A DNA stretch of 64,000 bases, from positions 97,780 through 161,779 of the forward strand of contig NZ_JAKGCU010000009.1 of the NCBI RefSeq assembly GCF_021556435.1, read 5' to 3'. This document shows positions 28,689 to 39,039 of the stretch, piece after piece. The DNA is from Gordonia tangerina. Its GTDB lineage: Bacteria; Actinomycetota; Actinomycetes; Mycobacteriales; Mycobacteriaceae. The translations under genes and the position numbers were made by a program. The notes under the pieces are model-generated. The model was not told where the DNA came from. It worked only from the letters and a program-made list of their open reading frames with translations, and did not search any database. The first letter of the stretch is position 1, and every line of letters starts with the position of its first letter.

Positions 28689-28730
28689 GACAGTTCCCCA
28701 TGTGGATACCGATTCACATGGGGAACTGTC
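28689..28730. terminator. Bidirectional terminator, 16-bp perfect stem
   Basis: GACAGTTCCCCATGTG (28689-28704) is exactly complementary to CACATGGGGAACTGTC (28715-28730), with a 10-nt loop. It separates the convergent kinase remnant and pyc. It is the longest perfect hairpin I see at a convergent boundary in the window. Confidence 0.75.
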
Positions 28731-28745
28731 GCGGGCGTGACCCCG

Positions 28746-31700
28746 CTACCCGATTTCGACGAGCAGATCGCCCGGGGTGACCTGGGTGACCTGGCCGATG
28801 GCGACGCGGACGACCTTGCCGCCGACGGGCGCAGTGATGGTGGCCTCCATCTTCATCGCCTCGATGGTGCCGATGGCAGCGCCGGCGGCGACCTCGTCGC
28901 CGACGTCCACACTCAGCGACACGACTCCGGCGAACGGTGCGCCGATGTGGTGCGGATTGCCGCGATCGGCCTTCTCGGCCGCGGCGACCTCGGCATCGAC
29001 GGAACGGTCACGCACCTGCACCGGACGTAGTTGTCCGTTGAGGATGCACATGACGGTGCGCATGCCCTTCTCGTCGGGTTCGCTGATCGCTTCGAGCCCG
29101 ATCAGCAAGTCGACACCGGGTTCGAGCTCGACGCGGTGTTCCTCGCCGTAACGCAGCCCGTAGAAGAACTGGTTCGCCGACAGCCGGGAGGTGTCGCCGT
29201 AGGTCTCCTGGTGGTCGTCGAATTCCTTGGTGGGGCCGGGGAACAGCAACCGGTTGAGAGTGTGCTGGCGTTTCTGGCCGGGGGTGTCGAGCGCCTGCGA
29301 ATCGTCGTCGGACAACTCGGCGGTGGCCGCCGCCTCGGCGCGGCCCTCCAACGCCAGTGAGCGTAGCGGTTCGGGCCAGCCGCCAGCGGGATCGCCGAGT
29401 TCGCCACGCAGGAAACCGATCACCGAGTCGGGGATGTCGTAGCCCTGCGGGTTGGCGGCGAACTCGTCGGCGGTGATGCCGCGGCCGACCAACGCCAACG
29501 CGAGATCGCCGACGACCTTCGACGACGGGGTCACCTTGATCACTCGACCCAGCATGCGGTCGGCGGCGGCGTAGGCCTCTTCAACGGCCTCGAACCGGTT
29601 GCCCAGTCCGAGGGCGATGGCCTGCTGTCGCAGGTTCGACAACTGCCCACCGGGGATCTCGTGGGTGTAGACCCGTCCGGTCGGCGCGGGCAGTCCGGAC
29701 TCGAACGGCGCGTACACCTTGCGTAGCGCCTCCCAGTACGGCTCGAGGTCGCAGACGGCCTGCAGATCGAGGCCGGTGTCACGCTCGGAATGAGCAGCGG
29801 CGGCCACGATCGCCGACAACGCCGGCTGGCTGGTGGTACCGGCCAACGCCGCACTGGCGCCGTCCACGGCCGACGCCCCGGCCTCCCACGCCGCCAGATA
29901 GGTGGCGAGCTGCCCGCCGGGGGTGTCGTGAGTGTGCACATGCACCGGCAGATCGAAGTTGCTGCGCAATGCCGACACCAGCTTCGTCGCCGCCGGCGCC
30001 CGCAACAGCCCGGCCATGTCCTTGATCGCCAACACGTGCGCGCCGGCATCGACGATCTGTTCGGCCAACCGCAGGTAGTAGTCGAGGGTGTAGAGGTCCT
30101 CGTTCGGGTTGGCCAGGTCACCGGTGTAGGACATGGCGACCTCGGCGACCGCCGTGCCGGTCTCGCGTACCGCGTCGATGGCCGGACGCATCTGCTCGAT
30201 GTTGTTGAGCGCGTCGAAGATCCGGAAGATGTCGATACCGGTTGCGGTGGCCTCGGCGACGAACGCGGTGGTCACCTTGGTCGGGTACGGGGTGTAGCCG
30301 ACGGTGTTGGCGCCCCGCAGCAACATCTGCAAACAGATGTTGGGTACCGCTTCACGCAACTGCGCCAACCGATCCCACGGGTCTTCCTTCAGGAACCGCA
30401 ACGCCACGTCGTAGGTGGCCCCACCCCAGCATTCCAGCGACAACAACTGGGGGGTCATCGCCGCCACATAGGGCGCCACCGCCATCAACCCGGTCGTACG
30501 GACCCGGGTGGCCAGCAACGATTGATGAGCGTCCCGGAAAGTGGTGTCGGTGACGGCAAGTCGTTTCGAATCCCGTAGATCCGCGGCAAACCCGGCCGGC
30601 CCCAACTCCAACAACCGCTGACGCGAACCGTCCGGCGGTGAGGCGAGGGTGGCGCGATCCAGCGTGGGCAGCTTGTCACGCGGATACACCTTCGTCGGAC
30701 GTTCGCCGTGCGGCTTGTTGACCGTCACATCGGCCAGGTACGACAGGATCTTGGTGCCGCGGTCGGCCGAGCTGCGCGAGGTCAGCAGCCACGGACGATC
30801 CTCGATGAACGACGTCGTCACCCGGCCCTCGCGGAAGTCGACATCATCGAGCACCGCCTGCAGGAACGGGATGTTGGTGGCCACTCCACGAATCCGGAAC
30901 TCGGCCACCGCACGCCGCGCACGGCGCGCCGCGGTCGCGAAATCCCGGCCGCGACACGTGAGTTTCACCAGCATCGAGTCGAAGTGGCCGGTCACCTCGG
31001 CACCGAGCACCGCACCGCCGTCCAGACGCACCCCGGCACCACCCGGACTGCGGTAGGCGGTGATGCGTCCGACGTCGGGCCGGAACCCGTTGGCCGGGTC
31101 CTCGGTGGTGATCCGGCACTGCATCGCCGCACCCCGAATCGCCAGAGTGTCCTGCGACAATCCGAGATCGTCCAGCGATTCACCCGACGCGATGCGCAGC
31201 TGTGAGCCCACCAGGTCCACATCGGTGATCTCCTCGGTCACCGTGTGCTCGACCTGGATGCGCGGATTCATCTCGATGAACACATGCTGACCGTTTTCGT
31301 CGAGCAGAAACTCGACCGTCCCGGCGCACGTGTAGCCGATGTGGCGGGCGAACGCGACCGCGTCCGAGCAGATCTTCTCGCGCAACTCCGGTGACAGGTT
31401 CGGCGCCGGCGCCAACTCGATCACCTTCTGATGACGACGCTGCACCGAACAATCCCGCTCGAACAGATGGATCACATTGCCGTGGGTATCGGCCAGGATC
31501 TGCACCTCGATATGGCGCGGATTGACCACCGCCTGCTCCAGGAACACCGTCGGATCCCCGAATGCCGCCTCCGCCTCCCGCGAGGCCGCCGCGATCGCAT
31601 CGGCCAGATCCGCGATCTTCTCCACCCGACGCATACCCCGGCCACCACCACCGGCCACCGCCTTGACGAACACCGGGAACTGCATCGACTCGGCAGCCGC

Positions 31701-32135
31701 GAGCAACTCCGCCACATCGGCCGACGGCTCCGACGACGCTAACACCGGCAACCCCGCCGCCTTCGCCGCAGCCACCGCCGTCGCCTTGTTACCCGTCAGC
31801 TCCAACACATCCGCCGACGGACCCACGAACGTGATCCCCGCATCCGCACACGCCTGGGCCAAACCCTGATTCTCCGACAAGAACCCGTAACCCGGATAGA
31901 TCGCATCCGCGCCACACCGCTCGGCCGCCGCGATCACCTCATCGACCGACAGATACGCGCGCACCGGATGACCCGGAGTACCGATCTGATACGACTCATC
32001 GGCCTTGAGCCGATGCACCGAATTCCGGTCCTCATACGGGAAGATCGCCACCGTACGGGCGCCGAGCTCATACGACGCTCGGAAGGCGCGGATGGCGATT
32101 TCTCCGCGGTTGGCCACCAGGACTTTCTCGAACAC
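28746..32135 (-). CDS. pyc: Pyruvate carboxylase
   Basis: 1129-residue biotin enzyme that carboxylates pyruvate to oxaloacetate. Domains in order: biotin carboxylase (about 1-450; KVLVANRGEIAIRA, AGGGGRGMR), carboxyltransferase (about 530-800; TDTTFRDAHQSLLATR and ECWGGATYDVA), PYC/OADA domain (about 820-1000) and a C-terminal biotinyl domain with EAMKMEA. The start is the GTG at 32135, with GAGAG 5 nt upstream; in-frame sequence before it is not conserved. It is a substrate of BirA (12063). It is divergent from an MFS exporter across a 395-bp spacer. Confidence 0.96.
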   Translation of the reverse strand: MFEKVLVANRGEIAIRAFRASYELGARTVAIFPYEDRNSVHRLKADESYQIGTPGHPVRAYLSVDEVIAAAERCGADAIYPGYGFLSENQGLAQACADAGITFVGPSADVLELTGNKATAVAAAKAAGLPVLASSEPSADVAELLAAAESMQFPVFVKAVAGGGGRGMRRVEKIADLADAIAAASREAEAAFGDPTVFLEQAVVNPRHIEVQILADTHGNVIHLFERDCSVQRRHQKVIELAPAPNLSPELREKICSDAVAFARHIGYTCAGTVEFLLDENGQHVFIEMNPRIQVEHTVTEEITDVDLVGSQLRIASGESLDDLGLSQDTLAIRGAAMQCRITTEDPANGFRPDVGRITAYRSPGGAGVRLDGGAVLGAEVTGHFDSMLVKLTCRGRDFATAARRARRAVAEFRIRGVATNIPFLQAVLDDVDFREGRVTTSFIEDRPWLLTSRSSADRGTKILSYLADVTVNKPHGERPTKVYPRDKLPTLDRATLASPPDGSRQRLLELGPAGFAADLRDSKRLAVTDTTFRDAHQSLLATRVRTTGLMAVAPYVAAMTPQLLSLECWGGATYDVALRFLKEDPWDRLAQLREAVPNICLQMLLRGANTVGYTPYPTKVTTAFVAEATATGIDIFRIFDALNNIEQMRPAIDAVRETGTAVAEVAMSYTGDLANPNEDLYTLDYYLRLAEQIVDAGAHVLAIKDMAGLLRAPAATKLVSALRSNFDLPVHVHTHDTPGGQLATYLAAWEAGASAVDGASAALAGTTSQPALSAIVAAAAHSERDTGLDLQAVCDLEPYWEALRKVYAPFESGLPAPTGRVYTHEIPGGQLSNLRQQAIALGLGNRFEAVEEAYAAADRMLGRVIKVTPSSKVVGDLALALVGRGITADEFAANPQGYDIPDSVIGFLRGELGDPAGGWPEPLRSLALEGRAEAAATAELSDDDSQALDTPGQKRQHTLNRLLFPGPTKEFDDHQETYGDTSRLSANQFFYGLRYGEEHRVELEPGVDLLIGLEAISEPDEKGMRTVMCILNGQLRPVQVRDRSVDAEVAAAEKADRGNPHHIGAPFAGVVSLSVDVGDEVAAGAAIGTIEAMKMEATITAPVGGKVVRVAIGQVTQVTPGDLLVEIG

Positions 32136-32327
32136 GCGTCTCTCTCTCGTCAGTGCGACGGAGCGCTCTCGCGACGACAATGTCGGGGGCGCACCGGTAC
32201 CGCATTCAATCCACGCTGGGTGTCTCAGAGTACTGCGCGCGTGTTCTACGGCCGACGGCGCCCGAGGCAAACGCTCAAGACTACGCCTGAGACGCCGCGT
32301 TCTCACAATCATGCCGTTGACCTGTGC

Positions 32328-32339
32328 GTTTCCGGAAAC
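32328..32339. promoter_or_regulatory. Perfect palindrome GTTTCCGGAAAC
   Basis: A 12-bp perfect palindrome in the pyc-MFS spacer, 11 bp from its left end to the next operator-like repeat. It has the form of a dimeric regulator site. The regulator is unknown. Confidence 0.35.
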
Positions 32340-32342
32340 ATC

Positions 32343-32360
32343 ACCGAGCAATCGCTCGGT
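32343..32360. promoter_or_regulatory. TetR-operator-like inverted repeat
   Basis: ACCGAGC-AATC-GCTCGGT is a 7-bp perfect inverted repeat around four bases, a common form of TetR-family operators in actinobacteria. Exporter genes are frequent TetR targets, so it may control the MFS gene at 32531. No regulator gene is adjacent. Confidence 0.4.
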
Positions 32361-32453
32361 ATGGCAGCCCGGTTGCCGCATTCACGCAGACCGCTGGGAA
32401 GGTGGCGCAACATCGGTTCCGACGACACTGGAAGCGACGACCGAACGAAATAT

Positions 32454-32474
32454 GGACCCACCTTCGGTGGGTCC
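32454..32474 (+). promoter_or_regulatory. Perfect 9-bp hairpin in the MFS leader
   Basis: GGACCCACC-TTC-GGTGGGTCC is a perfect stem with a 3-nt loop, ending 56 bp before the MFS start. It could be an attenuator in the leader, a terminator, or another operator. The sequence does not decide between these. Confidence 0.4.
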
Positions 32475-32530
32475 GCCGATCCGGACCAAGCACCCACTCG
32501 ATAGCGTGGACGCTCGGAGGTGTGTGGGCA

Positions 32531-34003
32531 TTGAGTGCGATCAAGAGGCCGGTGGACGAGGACTCTGGCGCGCTCGTACCCGACCGCCACCCGCGCCTTG
32601 CTGTCACGATCCTGTGCGCCGCGGGCATCGTCGTCGCCCTGATGCAGACGATCATCGTGCCACTGATCCCGCAGCTGCCGACACTGCTGAATGCCGATCC
32701 CGGTGACACGACCTGGGCGCTGACCATCACCCTGCTGGCCGGTGCGGTAATCACGCCGATCGGCGGACGCCTGGGAGACATGTACGGCAAACGTCTGATG
32801 CTGGTGGCAAGCATGGGCTGTGTGGCCACCGGTTCGGCCGTGTGCGCACTGTCGGCGTCATTGCCCCCGTTCCTGGTCGGTCGCGCACTGCAGGGCCTCG
32901 GGTTCGGCACGATCGCCCTGGGCATCAGCGTCATGCGCGACATCGTCCCGCCGCGGCATCTCGGGTCGTCGGTGGGCACGATGAGCGCATCGCTGGGGAT
33001 CGGCGGCGCCCTCGGCCTGCCCTTCGCGGCCGCGATCGCCCAGCACGTCAGCTGGCACGCACTGTTCTGGGCGTGCGCGGCCGCCGCGCTACTCGGCGCC
33101 GCCGGGATCGCGCTCACCGTTCCGGAGAGCCTGTCGCGCACCGGCGGCCGCTTCGACCTGCTCGGCGCCCTCGGCCTGGCCGCGATGCTGGTCTTCCTGC
33201 TGCTCCCCCTCTCGAAGGGATCGGAGTGGGGATGGTCGGCGCCGCTGACCATCGGCATGTTCGCGGCGTTCGTCGTGGTGGCCGTGGTCTGGTGGTTCGT
33301 GGAGCGGCGCGGCGCCAACCCGCTCATCGCTCTCGATGTCGCGACCGAACGGCCGGTGATGTTGACCAACATCGCATCGGTCGCCACCGGATTCGCCTTC
33401 TACTCGATGCAGCTGATCCCGATCCAACTCCTGATGGCACCGACGACCGGCCCCAATGGACTGGGTCTGGACATGTTCACCGCCAGCCTCGTACTGGCCC
33501 CCAGCGGAATCCTGATGTTCATCTTCTCCCACGTCTCCGCCCGACTGACCGCAGCATTCGGCCCACGGGTGTCGCTGGCCACCGGCGGCGCCGTCATCGC
33601 CGCCGGCTACGTGGTGTTCATCGTGGCGCTGACCGGCCCGTGGGCGATGAATTGGGGCGTCATGCTCGGCGTCGCCTGCCTCATCGGTGCCGGCCTGGGC
33701 GTTGCCTATTCCGCGATGCCGGCGCTGATCATGAGTTCGGTGCGCGTGGAACAGACCGGCGAGGCCAACGGCGTCAACGCGCTGATGCGGGTGGTCGGCA
33801 CATCCACGTCAGCGGCGGTCGTGGGCATGATCCTCACATGGTCGATGATCTCGGTGCCCGCCGCCGATGGCACCGGAGTCGGTGTACCCACCGAATCGGG
33901 GTACCTGTGGGCGTCGGCGATCTCGCTGGGCGCGTGCGTGCTCGCCATCGTGCTGGCGCTCGCGATTCCACCCCGGAGGCCGATCTCAGTGCAGGACGTC
34001 TGA
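32531..34003 (+). CDS. MFS drug/metabolite exporter (DHA2-like)
   Basis: 490-residue proton-driven exporter with about 14 membrane segments. Seen are PQLPTLLNADPGDTTW at TM1-2, the family motif A loop GGRLGDMYGKR, and motif C-like GLGIGGALGLPF. The TTG at 32531 has GGAGG 10 nt upstream; GTG 32522 would leave the ribosome binding site too close. Substrate is unknown. It could export an aromatic or a purine analogue given the neighbours, but this is only context. Confidence 0.85.
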   Translation: MSAIKRPVDEDSGALVPDRHPRLAVTILCAAGIVVALMQTIIVPLIPQLPTLLNADPGDTTWALTITLLAGAVITPIGGRLGDMYGKRLMLVASMGCVATGSAVCALSASLPPFLVGRALQGLGFGTIALGISVMRDIVPPRHLGSSVGTMSASLGIGGALGLPFAAAIAQHVSWHALFWACAAAALLGAAGIALTVPESLSRTGGRFDLLGALGLAAMLVFLLLPLSKGSEWGWSAPLTIGMFAAFVVVAVVWWFVERRGANPLIALDVATERPVMLTNIASVATGFAFYSMQLIPIQLLMAPTTGPNGLGLDMFTASLVLAPSGILMFIFSHVSARLTAAFGPRVSLATGGAVIAAGYVVFIVALTGPWAMNWGVMLGVACLIGAGLGVAYSAMPALIMSSVRVEQTGEANGVNALMRVVGTSTSAAVVGMILTWSMISVPAADGTGVGVPTESGYLWASAISLGACVLAIVLALAIPPRRPISVQDV

Positions 34004-34049
34004 CCAGTGACCGACCACCGAAACGAATTCGTAACGCGATCGTCGTAGC

Positions 34050-35453
34050 GTGACGCGGGTGTCCTCCAATGGGTCGTCATCCGATGCAGATTCCGTGCCG
34101 TCGGTGACCGTGATCGACAACGCCTTCGTGGTGACCGTGGACCCGCAGCGCCGAGAACTCGCCGACGCCTGCGTGGTTATCGAGGGGACGCGGATCGTCT
34201 CCGTCGGCGCTCCGCCGGCGCAGCTGCCCGCCGACGCGATCAGGGTGGACGGGCGCGGGTGCGTGCTCACCCCCGGGCTGGTCAACACCCACCACCACCT
34301 ATACCAGTGGGTCACCCGCGGTCTCGCCGCCGACCACACGCTGTTCCAATGGCTCACCACGCTGTACCCGATCTGGGCCGGCATCGACGAGGCGGCGGTG
34401 CGCACCGCCGCCCTCGGTGGTCTCGCCCAACTGGCACTGTCCGGCTGCACCACCACCACCGACCACCACTACGTCTTCCCGGCCGAGGGCGGCGATCTAC
34501 TGGGTGCCGAGATCGACGCCGCAACCACAGTCGGGCTGCGTTTCCACCCGACCCGCGGCTCGATGGACCTCTCGGAAAAGGACGGCGGTCTACCGCCGGA
34601 CTCGGTGGTGCAGAGCATCGACGAAATCCTTACGGCCAGTTCGGACGCGGTGTCGCGCTGGCACGACCCCGCCGACGACTCGATGCTGCGCATCGCCCTG
34701 GCACCGTGTTCACCGTTCTCCGTCACCACTGATCTCCTGCGTGAATCCGCAACGCTGGCACGCGAACTCGACGTACGCATGCACACCCATCTGGCCGAAT
34801 CGCTGGACGAGAACACCTACTGCCAGCAGCACTTCGGCTCCACCCCACTGCAATACATGGAGTCGGTCGGCTGGGTGGGCCACGACGTGTGGTTCGCCCA
34901 CGGCATCGAGTTCGACGACGACGAGATCGGCCGGCTCGCCGCAACGTCCACCGGAGTGGCCCACTGCCCCACTTCCAACGCCCGGCTGGGCAACCGGATC
35001 TGCCGTACCCGCGATCTCGTCGACGCGGGTGTCCCCGTAGGACTCGGCGTGGACGGTGCGGCGTCCAACGAGTCGTGCCGGCTGCTCGAGGAAGCCCACC
35101 AGGCGGTGCTGATGGCCCGTGCCCGTGGTGGACCCACCGCCCTGACCACGCGCACCGCCATCGAGTTGGCCACGATCGGCGGCGCTCAGGTGCTCGGCCG
35201 CGCCGCCGACACCGGGTCGATCGAGGTGGGCAAACTCGCCGACCTGGTGCTGTGGGATCTGACGTCGGTGGCACACAGTGGAATCGACGACCCGGTCGCG
35301 GCGCTCGTGCTCGGCGCGATCCCGCCGATTGCCGCGAGCTGGGTGAACGGGCGACAGGTGGTCGAGCACAACATGTTACGGACCGTCGATGCCGAACGCA
35401 TCGCCGCCGACGTGGTGCGCGAACATCGCCGACTGATCGAGAAGGCCGGGTGA
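34050..35453 (+). CDS. Amidohydrolase, 8-oxoguanine deaminase-like
   Basis: 467-residue metal-dependent hydrolase of the cytosine-deaminase/ATZ-TRZ group. Metal ligands are visible in PGLVNTHHHLYQW, MHTHLAESLDEN, FAHGIEF and GLGVDGAASNE. The strongest resemblance is to 8-oxoguanine deaminase, which makes urate from 8-oxoguanine; this fits the xanthine-dehydrogenase genes that follow. Other substrates such as hydroxyatrazine-type triazines are possible for this group. The stop overlaps the next start by 1 bp (TGATG), so the three genes form one operon. Confidence 0.85.
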   Translation: MTRVSSNGSSSDADSVPSVTVIDNAFVVTVDPQRRELADACVVIEGTRIVSVGAPPAQLPADAIRVDGRGCVLTPGLVNTHHHLYQWVTRGLAADHTLFQWLTTLYPIWAGIDEAAVRTAALGGLAQLALSGCTTTTDHHYVFPAEGGDLLGAEIDAATTVGLRFHPTRGSMDLSEKDGGLPPDSVVQSIDEILTASSDAVSRWHDPADDSMLRIALAPCSPFSVTTDLLRESATLARELDVRMHTHLAESLDENTYCQQHFGSTPLQYMESVGWVGHDVWFAHGIEFDDDEIGRLAATSTGVAHCPTSNARLGNRICRTRDLVDAGVPVGLGVDGAASNESCRLLEEAHQAVLMARARGGPTALTTRTAIELATIGGAQVLGRAADTGSIEVGKLADLVLWDLTSVAHSGIDDPVAALVLGAIPPIAASWVNGRQVVEHNMLRTVDAERIAADVVREHRRLIEKAG

Positions 35454-36271
35454 TGGACCTCAACACCATCGACCGCTACCGCTACGCCCGTACCCGCGAG
35501 GATCTGCGGCTCGGCCCGGGCGAGCGCGTGGTGGCCGGCGGCACCTGGTTCTTCTCCGAACCGCAGGTCGACGCCGACGGCATCGTGGACCTCACCACCA
35601 TGGGTTGGCCGGCATTCGAGGATCTTCCCGATGACGGGCTGCGGATCGGCGCCACCTGCCCCATCGTCGAGATCACCAGGTTGCCCGCTCGATCGGCCTG
35701 GCGTGCGCAACCACTGTTCTCCGAGTGCGCCAACGCGCTCCTGGCCTCGTTCAAGATCTGGAATGTCGCGACCGTCGGCGGCAACATCTGTCGGTCGTTC
35801 GCCGCGGCCTCGATGGTCTCGCTGGCAGCGGGCCTCGATGCCACGGCCGTCATCTGGTGCCCCGACGGCAGCGAACGTCGCACCCCGGTGGCGGAGTTGA
35901 TCACCGGCAACGGCACAAACTCACTCGGCGACGCAGAGATACTGCGCGCCATCGACATACCCGGCACCTCGATGCAATCGGTCACCGCGTTCCGCAAGAT
36001 CGCGCTGGCCGAACTCGGCCGGTCGGGTGCGGTGGTGACCGGCCGTCGCGACGAGGACGGCACACTGATCCTGGTCGTCACCGCCGCCACCCTGCGCCCA
36101 CATGTGATGCGTTTCGACGCGATCCCCACCATCGACGAACTCCACGACCGGGTCGTGGCTGCCGACGACTTCTACACCGACCCTCTCGGATCGGCGGATT
36201 GGCGACGCGCCACCTCGGCAGTGCTCGCCGAAGAGATCCGCGCCGAACTCGCCGGTGGGGTGACGGCATGA
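35453..36271 (+). CDS. Xanthine-dehydrogenase-type FAD-binding subunit
   Basis: 272-residue flavin subunit of a molybdenum hydroxylase. The FAD-binding features are VVAGGTWF near the N-terminus and the [15 protein letters not shown] loop, followed by a CO_deh_flav_C-type domain ([17 protein letters not shown]). It passes electrons from the Fe-S centres of its partner to NAD or another acceptor. ATG 35453 overlaps the deaminase stop and its stop overlaps the next start by 4 bp. It should form a complex with the 36268 product. Confidence 0.88.
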   Translation: MDLNTIDRYRYARTREDLRLGPGERVVAGGTWFFSEPQVDADGIVDLTTMGWPAFEDLPDDGLRIGATCPIVEITRLPARSAWRAQPLFSECANALLASFKIWNVATVGGNICRSFAAASMVSLAAGLDATAVIWCPDGSERRTPVAELITGNGTNSLGDAEILRAIDIPGTSMQSVTAFRKIALAELGRSGAVVTGRRDEDGTLILVVTAATLRPHVMRFDAIPTIDELHDRVVAADDFYTDPLGSADWRRATSAVLAEEIRAELAGGVTA

Positions 36272-39039
36272 AGTTCTCCGTCAACGGCGACATGCACGAC
36301 GCCACTCCGCGTCCGGGCCAGTGCCTGCGCACGCTCCTGCGCGACAACGCCCACTTCGAGGTGAAGAAGGGCTGCGATGCCGGCGACTGCGGCGCGTGTT
36401 CGGTGCTGGTCGACGACACCCCGGTGCACTCGTGCATCTACCCGGCGCAACGCGTCGAGGGACACACGGTGACGACCGTCACCGGGCTCGGTACCCCGGA
36501 CGACCTCCATCCAGTGCAGCAGTCGTTCGTCGACAATTTCGGTTTCCAGTGTGGATTCTGCACCGCCGGCATGATCGTCACCGCGTCCACACTCGAGGCC
36601 GCCGATCTCGATGATCTGCCCCGGAAGATGAAGGGAAACATCTGTCGCTGTACCGGTTACCGTTCGATCCGCGACGCGATCACCGCGGCCGTGGCCCCGG
36701 CCGATGATCTCCGGAACCCCACCGACCCGTCCCCAGAGGCGGCTGAGGCGTGCATCGGCCGGTCGGTATCGCCACCGGCGGCCCGTCGCGTGGTCACCGG
36801 CACCGAACCGTACACGTTCGACGTCACCGTCGAGGGCCTCACCCATCTGCGTGTGCTGGGGTCACCGCACGCGCATGCGCGCATCGTGTCCATCGACACC
36901 ACCGCCGCCGAGCGGGTGGACGGTGTCACGCTGATACTGACCCATGACAATGTCCCGCAGACAAGGTTTTCCACCGCTCGTCACGAGCATCGCGAGGACG
37001 ACCCCGACGACACGATGATGTTGGACCCCGTCGTCCGGTTCGTCGGTCAACGGGTCGCGGCGGTCGTGGCCGAGACCGCAGCCGCGGCCGAGCGGGCCTG
37101 CCGACTCATCGAGGTCTCCTACGAGATCCTGCCGGCGGTCTTCGACCCCGGCGAAGCGCGTCGACCGGGCGCCCCGGCCATCCACCCGGACCGCACCGCG
37201 CTGGATCGGGTCAATCACGCCGATCGCAACGTGATCGCCGACTTCCACCACGGTTTCGGAGGGGACATCGATGCGGCGCTGGCCGATTCGGCGGTCACGG
37301 TCTCGGGGACCTGGTCCACCGCCCGGGTCTCCCACGCTCAGCTCGAGACACACGGCAGCATCGGTTGGCTCGACGACGACGGTCGGCTGGTCATCCGGAC
37401 CAGCACCCAGGTGCCGTTCCTGGTCCGCGACGAACTCGCGCACATCCTCGATCTCGCGCCGGAGCGGATCCGCGTCTTCAGCGCCCGCGTCGGCGGCGGA
37501 TTCGGCGGCAAACAGGAACTGCTGACCGAGGACCTGGTGGCGTTGGCGGTGCTACGGACGGGCCGTCCGTGTGCCTATGAGATGAGCCGCAGCGACGAGA
37601 TGACGCGCACCACCTATCGCCATCCGTTCCGGGTCGCCGTGGATCTCGGCGCCGACACCGACGGCGTGTTGACCGCACTGAAGATCGACGTGCTGTCGGA
37701 CACCGGCGCCTACGGCAACCACGCGATCGGCGTGATGTTCCACGCCTGCGCCGAGTCGATCTCGGTGTACAACTGTCCGATCAAACGGGTCGACGCGGAG
37801 GTCGTCTACACGAACAATCCGCCGTCCGGCGCCTTCCGCGGTTACGGTCTGGGGCAGGTCATCTTCGCGATCGAGTCCGCGCTCGACGAGCTGGCCATCG
37901 AACTCGGCATCGACCCGTTCGACATCCGACGAATCAATGCAGTCCGCGACGGCGACCCGCTGCTGGCCGCCCACGCCGAGCCCGAACCCGATCTCGTCTA
38001 CGGCAGCTATGGCCTCGACCAGTGCCTCGACCTGGCGCAGGCGGCACTCGATCGCGGCAACGGCGTCGAGCCGCCGTCCGGTCCGCACTGGCGGGTAGGT
38101 GAGGGAATGGCGCTCGCGGCTATCGCCACCATGGCCCCACGCGGGCACATCTCCCGAGTGCAGGTGGCCGTCGACCGGCACGGCGACTATCACGTCGGCA
38201 TCGGGACGGCCGAATTCGGCAACGGCACCACCACGGTGCACACCCAGATCGTGGCCGCCACCCTGCAGACCGTCCCCGAGCGGATTCGGTTGCGACACGG
38301 CGACACCGACGCCGCCGACTACGACACCGGAGCTTTCGCCTCCGCCGGCACGACGGTGGCCGGCAAAGCACTGCACCGGGCGTGTACCAGTCTGCGGGAG
38401 AACCTGATCGGCGCTGCCGCCACCGTGGCCGACGCCGAACCCGACCGCGTGGTGCTCACCTCCGACGGCGCGCTGGTGGGTGACCGGATGGTCTCGTTCG
38501 ACGAGATGATCGATGTCCTCGATCCGGCCGCGGACCAGGTGACCGCCGACGGCGAGGAGACCGGGGACGTACGGTCGATTGCCTTCAACGTTCAGGCTTT
38601 TCGGGTCGCGGTCGACGTCCGGACCGGGGTGGTGCGCATCCTGCAGTCGATCCAGTCGGCCGACGCCGGTACGGTGATGAACCCGCAACAGTGTCGCGGG
38701 CAGGTCGAGGGCGGCGTGGCCCAAGCCATCGGATCGACGCTCTACGAGGAGATCATGCTCGCCGACGGGGTCCCGCTGACGGGTGTGTTCCGCACCTATC
38801 GGGTGCCGCAGATGGCCGATGTGCCGGTCACCGAGGTGTACTTCGCCGAGACGTCCGACGAGTTGGGTCCGTTCGGGGCGAAGTCGATGAGCGAGTCCCC
38901 GTACAACCCGGTTGCCCCGGCTATGGCCAATGCGATCCGACGTGCGATCGGTGTGCGGCCCTTCGAACAGCCGATGTCACGCGACCGGGTGTGGCGCCTG
39001 ATCGACCGTGAGGTGGGTGGCACTGGTCGGCACGCGTAG
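36268..39039 (+). CDS. Xanthine-dehydrogenase-type [2Fe-2S]/molybdopterin fusion subunit
   Basis: 923-residue protein joining two usually separate subunits. Residues 1-150 are a [2Fe-2S] ferredoxin-like domain with [14 protein letters not shown] and the second cluster motifs FQCGFCTAG and CRCTGYRSI. The rest is the molybdopterin domain, with [19 protein letters not shown] and GAKSMSESP, whose Glu corresponds to the catalytic Glu of xanthine oxidase. Substrate is most likely a purine given the deaminase next door, but related aldehyde oxidases have the same core. Cytidylylated cofactor may be made by the MocA-like protein at 21084. Confidence 0.9.
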   Translation: MKFSVNGDMHDATPRPGQCLRTLLRDNAHFEVKKGCDAGDCGACSVLVDDTPVHSCIYPAQRVEGHTVTTVTGLGTPDDLHPVQQSFVDNFGFQCGFCTAGMIVTASTLEAADLDDLPRKMKGNICRCTGYRSIRDAITAAVAPADDLRNPTDPSPEAAEACIGRSVSPPAARRVVTGTEPYTFDVTVEGLTHLRVLGSPHAHARIVSIDTTAAERVDGVTLILTHDNVPQTRFSTARHEHREDDPDDTMMLDPVVRFVGQRVAAVVAETAAAAERACRLIEVSYEILPAVFDPGEARRPGAPAIHPDRTALDRVNHADRNVIADFHHGFGGDIDAALADSAVTVSGTWSTARVSHAQLETHGSIGWLDDDGRLVIRTSTQVPFLVRDELAHILDLAPERIRVFSARVGGGFGGKQELLTEDLVALAVLRTGRPCAYEMSRSDEMTRTTYRHPFRVAVDLGADTDGVLTALKIDVLSDTGAYGNHAIGVMFHACAESISVYNCPIKRVDAEVVYTNNPPSGAFRGYGLGQVIFAIESALDELAIELGIDPFDIRRINAVRDGDPLLAAHAEPEPDLVYGSYGLDQCLDLAQAALDRGNGVEPPSGPHWRVGEGMALAAIATMAPRGHISRVQVAVDRHGDYHVGIGTAEFGNGTTTVHTQIVAATLQTVPERIRLRHGDTDAADYDTGAFASAGTTVAGKALHRACTSLRENLIGAAATVADAEPDRVVLTSDGALVGDRMVSFDEMIDVLDPAADQVTADGEETGDVRSIAFNVQAFRVAVDVRTGVVRILQSIQSADAGTVMNPQQCRGQVEGGVAQAIGSTLYEEIMLADGVPLTGVFRTYRVPQMADVPVTEVYFAETSDELGPFGAKSMSESPYNPVAPAMANAIRRAIGVRPFEQPMSRDRVWRLIDREVGGTGRHA

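Larger units (their letters stand above)
32136..32530. other. 395-bp gene-free spacer with three symmetric elements
   Basis: No open frame here is supported as a gene. The spacer carries both divergent promoters (pyc on the minus strand, MFS on the plus strand) and three symmetric elements listed separately: a 12-bp palindrome at 32328, an 18-bp operator-like repeat at 32343, and a 21-bp perfect hairpin at 32454. I do not recognise an RNA gene in it. Confidence 0.6.

Noticed and set aside
35725..36267. N-terminal extension of the Fe-S/Mo subunit
   Set aside because: It lies out of frame within the FAD-subunit gene; the ATGA overlap at 36268 and the ferredoxin-like start are decisive.
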